DNA of 64,000 bases, taken from contig LNKV01000008.1 of the NCBI GenBank assembly GCA_001465935.1, positions 1 to 64,000 of the forward strand, in the 5' to 3' direction. The stretch is from Clarireedia homoeocarpa. Taxonomy: Eukaryota > Ascomycota > Leotiomycetes > Helotiales > Rutstroemiaceae. The position numbers and the translations under genes are program-made. Position 1 is the stretch's first letter. Each line of letters begins with the position of its first letter. Of the stretch, positions 1 to 9,887 are shown piece after piece. The notes beneath the pieces are model-generated. The model was not told where the DNA came from, searched no databases, and saw only the letters and a list, made by a program, of their open reading frames with translations.

Positions 1-2740
1 TGCTTATTGGTGTCCGAATTGAGCTGCGTGCGTTCAGCCCCAAGCATTAGAGCGTTAAATGTACCCTTGCTATTCGCTCGGTTGCATATGAACAGGGATT
101 TGATTGTATCTTTCGTACCCAATGTTGAAAGCAGGGATATTGCCGATTGCAAATATAGGCTATATGTGATTCGGTATAGTTTTCTCCTTCCTGCTGCGTG
201 AAGTGCTTACTACTCTAGACTATTGATAGATTCTTCAGATGGCTAGAGTGAGAGCAGAATGTCATTTCTCGTTACTTTGACCATTACCCTTCAGTCTGTG
301 GATCATTTTTCGAAGTAGTGCAACAAGTTGCTGGCCGTGAATCCCTGTTAAGTCCTATCGCAACTCCTACGCTGAACACTCTCGATAAGGACCCTGCTGA
401 ATCCGATTCTAAGAAGTATACTAATCTGATGGTACCGGTTTGGTCTGCGATTATAGTCAGTATAATCGGCCCCTTTATTGCTAATAACGAATAACTGGAC
501 AAGGCTTTGCAGAAGCCTATCCATAATTGTTGAATGAATCTTATAACGTGAGACCCCATCAAGTGGGCCACCCCATCAAGTGGGCCACTTTGTACACATA
601 TCCTACAACTCAACTTAATCCATTAATAAATCAACAACCAAATATGCTAGAACTCAGTTGTGGGAAAATCACAGGTTTTATATCCTTCTCCGCCCCCACT
701 CTCTCTTTTCCAACAATTTAAGCAATCAAATCTGCCTGACGAGGAAAGCCTAACCCATGATTATACCTTACCATAAAGTAATTTCCTGATAAAGTTCAGC
801 TTCATAAATGCTCGGCCAACGACGGTGCCAGAGAGCTAAATTTCTCAGTCAAAGTTGTGGTATAATACCTTGATTGCTTTTAGACGCTTAAGATAAGCCT
901 CCAGCAAGCTCGTATGCCTATCATTAGACTGACATTCTGACCAATCATTGACTCTAGTGTATCATCTTATTTTGCTTTGAGTCCACATATGATGGTTGAT
1001 TATATTGTTGGGACAGCAGCTCGGCTGCTACTCCTTACCCTAGCAGATGTTGGGTTGGGTTAGCAAGAAAATCTAGGCAGCTACACAGGTTAGTATCAAG
1101 GTTCAAAAGATGGATGCTAGTGAAAGAGTTAGTTATTCGTTTGCACAAACCTTTCGGCTTTTTTTGTTACTTAGTTGTTGTATTTGTTGCTGATGCCAAA
1201 AATTAAATTTGGTTCTGGGAAGCTTCATGGTACTGTACATAGGGTTCAATCCACACGTATTCATTGCGCTTTGATGCAGTTCATCCTCTTCAGGGTTTTG
1301 CCACCCCCTATGTTCACAGTCTTCGTGGAATATCGCATAGCTTACAAAGAGAAAAGAACTGAACAACTGGCAACTGGAGATCGTTGCTTAATCTGGGAAT
1401 TCCCTCATATTCTCACAGATTTTCGGCTTCAAAGACCTCAAATTTGCTACTCCAGGCTCTGTAAACTCATTTTGAAGTGAGGCGAGCAGATTATACAGGT
1501 AAAGTCTGCCTTATTCGAAGTTCATAGTGGAGAGACGAAAGACTTGACAGAGGAGACACGATAGGTATTGGTGAGAGGAAATAGATCTTTCTAGCAAATA
1601 TAGGATTTTGTACCCTGATTTATGAACAAATACTAGATCCTTGAAATCTACATCTTTCTTATTTACTTAGATATCTAGCGATTGGGGTAATAACAGGGAT
1701 GCGTCTCAGAAATATATCGGAAATGCCGCTTTAGATGATACACAACATAGATCGTGATCTAAGGAGCACCAAGGTATGACCAACAACAAATCGGGACGGA
1801 ACCTCAGGTGAAGCAAAGAAGACTCTGTTACCCTGACCAGAGTGCATCACAGGCCATCTTTGTATTCTGTATCCTCCTGCAAGGTTAAGAAGTATCATAC
1901 ATACGAGGAGTAATCAGACAATATCGGCAGTGTAACAAAATTAGAAGTAATTTGGGCCGTAATCCTATAAAAATGGACAGACGGCAACCGTGCCAAAAAG
2001 AAAAACTGTATTAGAATATCCTCATCTCCGCCAACACAACCAAAACAGAGACATCGCACCCGCTGAACACTAGTACTCCAACAGGCTCTCCATTCTACCC
2101 ATACTTCCTCTTCATCGTCTGCGTCCCAAATACGTATTTCGTTGAAGACGCTCGTTGTCGACTTCTTCTCTTGAGATCGAAGTTGAAGTTGAATTTGGAT
2201 ACTTTATTCGATAAGCAAAGTGATTGAAAGCAAACTTAGGTATTCATCTGACTAGTAGAAGAAAGAAACAAGTAAACTTGAGACGACTGCAGGATTTGCA
2301 AGAAAATGTGGACAACCGCGTTGTTAGAACTAGGTACTTACAAAATTACATGAAACTGCACTTTCCCTTGTCTGTACATTGAGTGGCTACTATTCATTGT
2401 GATATCAAGTAGCTGTACGGGGTTTGTTGGTACCTATTTAATTTCATTTCTTGCTATCCTATTATGCAATTATTACAGGGTGGAACTTGGAATACAACCC
2501 CGCTTCGTGCTTCTACTCAAACTGTCAATAGTCTCCACTCAGCTGCATACGATCCACTGCGACTTTGTCTGCATAGCTATACTCCACGGTTTTGAGAACA
2601 GATAAGATGGGAGACAAAGGAGGGTACGAATCCATATGATGTGACATTAACTAGGGTTGATATGCGAGGATATGACCAGGGTTGTTATACGAGGGCATAA
2701 CTGTTGCTTGCTGAGCAACTGAGCCTAAAGTCTTCAGGCC
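1..2740. other. Gene-poor left flank with small repeats
   Basis: I see no convincing complete gene here. Positions 318-494 (+) could be the last exon of a decayed gene: the frame ends in a hydrophobic stretch (WSAIIVSIIGPFIANNE) before a stop, but no partner exon is visible. A 17-bp unit, CCCCATCAAGTGGGCCA, occurs twice in tandem at 554-587; it resembles the repeated ends of fungal Tc1/pogo-type transposons. The 29 bases at 517-545 recur exactly at 9746-9774. The rest is unremarkable AT-moderate DNA without long frames. Confidence 0.5.
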
Positions 2741-3066
2741 TTACAGTTCGTACGTAACATTGCTCTCTTTTATATGTCTTATTTTCCTGTACTGAAGCCA
2801 GGCCAGTAGCCTCCGGCTACCTCGCTTTTTCCAAAGTGATGTAAGCTTTTGAGGACCAGTTGCATAGTTTAATAAAGTGTCAATGATATCCATAAAGCCT
2901 TCTCTTTTCCGTAGGGATCCTCTACTTGGATATTGCACCATCAGTAGATAAGTTAGAACCGTACTTGCTGTCGACTCTGCATATGGGATTATCCGCCCTG
3001 TATATCCCTGCCTGGAACAACGACGGGCTGCCGGGCTGTAAGGACCGCAGTTACGCCAGTAAGTCC

Positions 3067-4613
3067 CTACATCAACTCGCCAAGATAGATAGCGGAATCA
3101 CGGTCCTCAGATATATTTCGATTAAGTTTTCGATGGGGCTGTGATACGTCTAAAGTGGACGGAGATCTCGGGCGTTTTCGGTTTAGTTGACTGCCTGAAC
3201 TCACGCTGGTGACTGTCCAAGGATGGTTTAAGCATTGCGCCGCTGTTAGTCGTTTCTTAGGATTTCCTTCCATCATTAGTTTAATGAACTGAAGTGCCGC
3301 ATCTTTGTTGATTAGAACCGATATTTCAGGAGGAATATCGGAAACGAGGTTCAGTAAAATCTTTCCTAATGCCCAAATGTCAACAGCATTGGTATATGTT
3401 TGTGAGGTATCTCGGTCCCGAAACTTTAGCAGCTCTATCTCAGGAGCTATATGGAGATCGTTCCCACAGACCGTCTGATGCTCGAGATATGATCCTGCTA
3501 TACCAAAGTCTGCTAGTTTGATAGTGAAAATATCATTTTGGTTGTCCCATCTCGTTACTAATATATTTTCGGGTTTTAAATCTCGGTGCGTAATACCATT
3601 CATATGAAGGTACTCGAGGGCGGATGAAACCTGTCCACAGACAGATTTGGTGGAAGGAAGAGGTAGATACTGTTTATATCTAGCTTTTATATGTGCATCG
3701 AGATTACAAATAGCAAGCTTCATCATAATACACACTTTGCCATTTGCAAGTTTGAATGCACCCTCAAATTTGATAATATTTTCCTTTCGAATATCAGAAT
3801 GATTTAGGTAGAATACACAAATATACTCACATGAGAGAGTTTACTCATCATAAAAGCTTCATCCTTTTCTTCCATCCCTTTCCCGTTGGGAACCTTGATA
3901 GCAACCAGATAGGTAGTTCTGTTATTCAATGCCTTATGAACCACTCCGAAAGATCCGCTCCCAAGGATATCTATACTTCTATGTTCTACACCGATTGAAG
4001 GGTACTCTTCTCGAGAATATAGTAAGTATTGAGTACTAAGCGAACCAAGCTCTGTGCTATGCTGTTGATAATATTGCTTATGCCTTTCGGCGCAATTGCT
4101 GATATCTGGAAACTCGACTCTAAATCTGTATTCTCCTCCGCAATGGATGATCATATTGGCTATAAGAAGTAGGGAGTGCCCTTTTATTAAGGTCACAGAT
4201 CCAACCATAATCTGGTCCAAAGCAGTAATAAGAAGTACACCACTAGTGAAGTTGTAGCAGATATAGAAATAGTCTATAGTCGATTTCCTCTGGTTATCGA
4301 TGCTCAAGTAAGGTATTGTAATATTATAAGCTTCTCCAGTTCCGAATCGGAAACCGTAACGAGATGGCGGCTTAACGGAGTCGAATGCAAGTCGAATAAC
4401 TTTTTGTGAAACTGAGTAAAAGCCAGAAGAGCTTTCAGGAGATAGAGGCAAATAGGTCGTAGAAGGAAAAGCAGAGAGTTCTTCCAAATGAAGATCTGTA
4501 GCTTCGTGTGATGGAATGACTTCCGTAATGTAGTGAAAGTTAGATATGCATCCTAGCACATCGGAAATTGCTGCTTCTGACTGCGGCCGAAGGTACATGA
4601 TGGTTTGAGCCAC
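3067..4613 (-). CDS. FHA domain-protein kinase (Rad53/Cds1-like fold, orphan family)
   Basis: Two exons, 4613-3831 and 3783-3067, joined across a 47-bp intron (donor GTGAGT, acceptor AAAG), give 499 residues. The N-terminal ~170 residues look like an FHA phosphopeptide-binding domain (RYGFRFGTG, then a beta-rich stretch ending in RFRVEFPD). The kinase domain follows: glycine loop GSGSFGVV, lysine in VAIKV, HRDLKPEN catalytic loop, DFG, APE and DIWALG are all present, so it should be catalytically competent. The tail is basic (QLNRKRPRSPS), possibly a nuclear signal. It is predicted to be a Ser/Thr kinase recruited to phosphothreonine targets. Rad53/Cds1 checkpoint kinases share this architecture, but this protein belongs to a divergent expanded fungal group, so a checkpoint role is not implied. 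A decayed relative lies at 50.5-51.9 kb. It sits alone beside an AT-rich repeat island. Confidence 0.85.
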
Positions 4614-5109
4614 TGAATCGTTTGAGTTTGCTATTTTTTGGAGATGCTAAAAGGATCACAAGAAAAGTATATGTGTATTAAGACCTGGGCTATTTCTGTT
4701 TTATTATCCCTATTTATACCTCATCTATGAAAATGCCTTAATTATTAGTGGTTAAAAAGGTAAATTTATCAATATACTTCCCCTCTTCCCCGCACTCGTT
4801 TCCCTCAAGCGCACCGAGGATGAGAGCTATCTTCTAAATAGTTATTGAAGTCGGAAATTGGTTGATGAATTAGTGTACCTACTGGTGCCACGCAAAAGTG
4901 TTGCTTGTGTTGTGAAGTCGCAAGGTGGATCACTTTACCACTACACCACAGTCTCACAAAAGGGTAGGCGATGATAAGTGCGACAGAACTTATCGTGATC
5001 CACTATATAAACAGTGTACTATGTAGCTAGCCAACCACATAGTCGTAACAACTTGCAACAATTCGACAGCTTTTAAGCAAATAATCTATATAACCCTTTA
5101 TTCAAAGTT
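4614..5109. other. Intergenic spacer, no gene seen
   Basis: This is the upstream region of the FHA-kinase gene and the passage into AT-rich repeat DNA. A short stretch near 4890-4955 on the minus strand resembles a tRNA A box (TGGTGTAGTGG) but has no matching B box or foldable cloverleaf, so no tRNA is called. Confidence 0.4.
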
Positions 5110-5604
5110 GAAGTAAGAATAAACAGAAGATCTTAGTATATTACACTTCTAATCACTTTTTTTTATAAGTTAAATATTTATTTTCCTTTTATTAAGAATA
5201 ATTATTTTATAGATATTAGTCTTCTATATATTATATTATTAAATAGAAAGAGATATAAAATTCTAAAAGAAAAAAAGAACTTAGTAAACTTTATATTAAG
5301 GAAGTTATAAATATATATTATTATTTTATATTGAATAGAATATCTTTGTATTTGTATAAAGGTATAAGAAAATTATATTTATAAAAAACTTATACTAAGA
5401 TAAATATATAAATTAAGAATTATTTATTTTATATTTTAGACTTGTAAAGCTACTTATTAATAGATTTTTTCTAAGTATAATTCTTACTAATTATTATCTA
5501 CTTAATTTCCTTCTTTAATATATAGTTGTATAATAGCTAATAACTCTTTTACTACTTCTTGAATCTTTTCTATATTATTATATACTTTAATAGAGATATT
5601 CTAT

Positions 5605-6157
5605 TGTTACGAATGCTTGTCTTCTGAGTCACGTGGAAGTGGTCAGGATCCGAGTACTGCTGGTCGCGATGACTAGTAGTACTATCGTAGTTTTTTATTG
5701 TTGATGAACAATTCACAAAGAATAGATTGATTGTAGACAATAGTAGGTATACAAGTAGTAATTGAAGTTGAGCACGAAGCTCCATATACTCAAGGAAAAC
5801 TATCTACTTATATAGATCTTCGTGTTCTGTGAAGTAGACTAATAGACAGTCTATCAGTCTCTCGATAGACTGATAGAAAGTCTATCAGTCTATCTTTCTG
5901 CTTGAGGTTCTACTAAGGGTGCTCTTGGAATCCAAGGTACTGGCTTAATACCAAGTACCTTCCTTTCTATAGTACCGTTTGTAAAGAGGGTACGATAGTA
6001 ACCGTAGGTACCTTCCCTGTCTTCGTACCAAGGGTAAAGACACTTAGAGATTACTTTATTGTGTAATCTCTGTACTTCGGTTTATGCCTACTGAATACAG
6101 GGGGCAGCCCTCTGAGCCTAAGGTCCTCAGGCATCCATATGACTTAGAGTCATAACA
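5605..6157. mobile_element. Solo LTR of a Ty3/gypsy-type element with intact target duplication
   Basis: The 553-bp unit starts TGTTA and ends TAACA, the short inverted ends expected of an LTR. It is flanked by a perfect 5-bp duplication TCTAT (5600-5604 and 6158-6162), typical of retroviral-type integration. No internal element sequence remains, so it is a solo LTR left by LTR-LTR recombination. Its base composition is normal, unlike the AT-rich DNA on both sides, so it arrived after most of the mutation there or escaped it. It aligns along its length with the mutated LTR at 7009-7592. A short internal region near 5840-5895 carries repeated 'gactgatag / ctatcagtc' inverted motifs. Confidence 0.88.
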
Positions 6158-7008
6158 TCTATATCTACTTAGCTTTATTATTAGAATATTAATAAAATAC
6201 TATTTTTTATATAATTATAATAAAAGTCTTAATTCTAACTTATAAACTTAAAGGTTGTTTTAATAACTTTGTTAATATCTTATATATTTACTTCCTCTTT
6301 TTATATATTATGATATACTCTTCACCTCTATATTAGTTACTTTCTTTTTATTTATAAACAATATTAACTTCTTTCAACAATAATAGTAAAATAATTTAAA
6401 GTATATTTATTAAGTCCTCTTTATTAATTGTTTATTATATTCTAATAAAGATATTTAGCTTTTATAGTAAGCTATATCGCTTTAAATATATAATCTATTA
6501 TAAGTGATTTGATTTTAATACTTACTTACAATTACAATTAAGTAATTTATTATTTTTAATAAAATTGTATTACTAATTAATTGTAATTTATATTATAATA
6601 TACCTTTACAAATATAATATATAATATAATTATATAAAAGAAAAGTTGAAGTATTTGAAGTATTAATAAAAAATATATATAGTATATTTTAAAGTATATT
6701 TATTAAATATCTAGATTTAAAGTATAAAATCTAATATTAGAAATCTTTTTATAGTTTTTAATGAAATAAGCTAGAAAGCTTCTTTAAATATTATTTCTAG
6801 AATTTCAAGTGGAAAATAATACTAATAGTAATAATCTAAAAATAGCTTTTTTAAAATTAATTATAGTTTAACTTTTATATTAAACTAGTTTATTAGTTAA
6901 GTTTTATATATATTATATAATCGATAACTTATAATATTAATTATTTATTAAGTAATTATACTTCTCTTTTTAATTTATAGAATAATTCTTTAGCTTTAGC
7001 TACTTTGT

Positions 7009-7592
7009 TATTACAAATATTTATCTTCTAAGTTATATAGAAGTAGTTAAGATCCAAGTATTGCTAGTTGCGATAACTAGTAGTACTATTGTAGTTTTAT
7101 TATTAATAAACAATTTACAAAGAATAGATTAATTATAAATAATAGTAAATATATAAATGGTAATTGAAGTTGAGTATAAAACTCTATATATTAAGGAAAA
7201 CTATCTACTTATATAGATCTTTATATTCTATAAAGTAGACTAGTAAACTTTTTTACTAATCTATTAAGAGACTAATAAACTAGTTTATCAGTTTATCAAA
7301 AAACTAATAAACTAGTTTATTAATCTATCTTTCTACTTAAAGTTCTATTAAAGATACTTTTAAAATCCAAAGTATTAACTTAATATTAAGTATTTTTCTT
7401 TCTATAATATTATTTGTATAAAAGGTATAATAGTAACTATAAGTACTTTTCTTATTTTTATACTAAAAGTAAAGATATCTAAAGATTACTTTATTATATA
7501 ATCTCTATACTCTTATTTATATTTACTAAATATAAAGAGTAACCTTCTAAGTTTAAAATCCTTAAGTATCTATATAACTTAGAGTTATAATA
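7009..7592. mobile_element. RIP-mutated LTR, same family as the solo LTR
   Basis: This unit can be aligned from end to end with the solo LTR. Its termini read TATTA...TAATA where the other copy has TGTTA...TAACA. In the aligned parts I checked, almost every difference is G-to-A or C-to-T. It is about 31 bp longer because of an extra copy of a short internal repeat near 7240-7330. It lies directly beside the remains of a reverse-strand gypsy pol gene, so it is best read as that element's 3' LTR. Confidence 0.85.
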
Positions 7593-9740
7593 CTATTCTC
7601 TTTCTAGCTAAATATTATTTTAATACTTATTATAATAGTGTGAAATATCTATTTGATTCTTCGATAAATTCATCTTTCTTCTTTCTTTTATTATACTTAT
7701 ATTATATACTCAAAGAATAAAATAAATTAAGTTAAGAAATTATATCGAAAGATTAAAGTAGAAAATAGTTATTTATTTTTATTATAAAAAAGCTAGTTAT
7801 TCTAATAATTATATTAGAATATCTATTAGCCTTTCTAATTATTGTTATACTAAGTATTCTTATTAAAATAAAACTTGTAATTTTATTTCCTAAAATCGGA
7901 TACCTAAATTATCAAATTAAGATTTTATTAACTTTTAATATAAGTAATTGAAATATAAAAAGAAGAAAGTAATAATTATCTTTTAGAAAGTTATAATAAA
8001 GATTCTTTATTTATAAAAGTAATAGTGTTTTCTAGATAATTGTGAAAGGAAAATAATTTAAATAAATCTAAACTTACTAGATAAATTAGATAAATTAGAA
8101 GAAAGAGAGAGATTGAAAAAAGAATAAATTAAATGAACTAAATAGACTCTTTAAATATCTAGTTCTTTCAAAATTATTCTTTTAGTCTTTAAGCTTCCTC
8201 TAATAAATAATTTTAAACTAGTTATTTAATTAGAAGCTAAAGGTTCTTTAAGTGGAATTTCTCTAAGTTTTGTAAATAATTCAAGTTCTTAATTAGTTTC
8301 TATATATTTTCTGAATACAAGTATTCTTTCTATTTAATTAAATAATAAAGTCTCTTTCTAATATATTTCTAATCTAGTATTTCTTCAACTTTATATTTAG
8401 TATTTAAATTAACTAGTTTGATTTCAGTATAAAATACACTAAATACTCTTAGTAGTATTAGTTCTAAACGTAAAATATAAAATATAAAGTATATATTTAT
8501 TATTTTTAATAATTCGAGGTAGTAGTTAACTAGTTTAACTACTTTGATAATCTTAAAAAGTTTTAATTTCTTATAATTTAGTTTATTACTTAGTCTCTTA
8601 ATATTAATATTTTATTTAAAGAGATAAATTTTATTCTCTTTCTTAAATATTAGTTTTATACTATACTTCGTATTATAGTAGTATACTGTTTATTATATAA
8701 TAAACTTAATATCTAATAATAATTATTTATATAGATTTCTAAAATCTTCTACTTTCGTTATTACTATATTTAATTTAGTTATATCTAGTAATTATATATT
8801 ATATACTTTTAATTCGAATTCGAAATTAGTATATATTAGTATTATATTTATTATTATTACTTTAATAGTATTATATACAAATTATATAAGTAATAGTAAT
8901 TTTACTTAATTATCTTATTAGTAATTAATATAATATTATAAATATTATTTTATAGTTTAGTTTAAACATTCTATCTAATTATCTATTTATAAGTAGAATA
9001 TTATAAAGAGCTTTCTCTTAATTCTAAGTAAAGTTATAAATATCTACTAGAATTTTAAAGTAAAAAGTTTATTTTTATTTAAAATAATTTCTATAAATAC
9101 TCTATATATATTAGTTACTATTCTTAGAAATATATAAATTAGATTTTCAACTATATTACTTTCTTTATATAAAATCATATATTCAAACTTAATTAATTAG
9201 TTTATAATAACTAGAATAAAGTTATATATTACTCTTATTATTAAATCTTTCGAAGATAATAATTTAACTATAAAGTCTTATATAATAAACTTCTATAGTT
9301 GAGTAGATATATCTAGAGTTTTAAACTATCTATATAGAGTATACTATAAAGTTTTATTTTATATATAAGTATTATAGTTTCTAATTACTTCTTTAACTAT
9401 CTTCTTTATTTATAGAAAATATAAGTTCACTTTGATTCTCGCGAATATCTTAGTAATTCTTTGATAATTATAAGCTAGTAGCTTATATTATTTTTAAATA
9501 AACTTTTTAACTAAAGTAGAAAAAATATATATTTTTCTATAAAAGTATATTACTTTTTTTCTAATTGTAAATCTTTTACTTAGTCTTTTTAATACTTGTA
9601 TTATAGTAAAATTATTCTTATAATATTCTTATACTTACTTTTCTAAATAGTTATTATAAAGTCTTATTATTATAACTAATTAAGCTAAATTGAATACTAA
9701 TAATTTGCTTTCTTAATAAAATATTATTTAAAAGGCTTCT
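7593..9740 (-). pseudogene. RIP-degraded Ty3/gypsy pol: integrase to chromodomain (chromovirus)
   Basis: Read on the minus strand and ignoring the many stops, the sequence keeps the order of a Ty3/gypsy integrase core (about 9300-8800), a C-terminal integrase region (about 8800-8450) and a chromodomain-like end (about 8420-8270; recognisable pieces include the stretch YKVEEILD and a later YYLIK). A chromodomain after integrase marks the chromovirus branch, which uses it to target heterochromatin. The element runs right to left, so the LTR at 7009-7592 is its 3' end. The 5' part (gag, protease, most of reverse transcriptase and 5' LTR) is missing: the sequence breaks at the boundary near 9745 with the helicase block. 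It is dead. Identification rests on eye-translation of mutated DNA. Confidence 0.65.
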
Positions 9741-9745
9741 TTACT

Positions 9746-9862
9746 CTATCCATAATTGTTGAATGAATCTTATATAAGATTCATTCATTTCCCCCGCAAA
9801 ATTTTAGCGCCGATTTGCCGAGGCCATAAGATTCATTCAGTAAGATTCATTCATTAGGGTTA
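9746..9862. repeat. Junction repeat with 28-bp perfect palindrome and telomere-like motif
   Basis: The first 29 bases repeat 517-545 exactly. Within and after them, 9760-9787 is a perfect palindrome: 11-bp arms TGAATGAATCT / AGATTCATTCA around TATATA. Two further copies of AAGATTCATTCA follow (about 9828-9839 and 9842-9852), ending in TTAGGGTTAG. This marks the edge between the AT-rich retrotransposon graveyard and the helicase block. Confidence 0.75.
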
Positions 9863-9887
9863 GCTCCATAGCCGCCCCAATATCGCT

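Larger units (their letters stand above)
5110..9745. repeat. AT-rich RIP-mutated transposon graveyard
   Basis: About 4.6 kb of extremely AT-rich DNA with no open frame of useful length, except where a younger GC-normal insertion (5605-6157) interrupts it. The composition, together with the aligned LTR pair inside it, shows that it was made by C-to-T and G-to-A transitions, which is the signature of repeat-induced point mutation. Such AT blocks are typically heterochromatic in filamentous ascomycetes. Contents listed separately are a solo LTR, a mutated LTR and a mutated gypsy pol region. The stretches 5110-5604 and 6158-7008 are also mutated repeat DNA whose identity I cannot recover. Confidence 0.9.

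Noticed and set aside
318..494. Short coding-like frame with a hydrophobic end on the + strand
   Set aside because: It could be a terminal exon, but no partner exon, start codon or family likeness was found.
4885..4960. tRNA-like sequence on the minus strand
   Set aside because: It has an A-box-like TGGTGTAGTGG, but no B box, no anticodon stem and no acceptor pairing could be built.
5110..9745. Small frames in the AT-rich block as genes
   Set aside because: They are short, have RIP-type composition and many stops. Only degraded retrotransposon sequence is supported.
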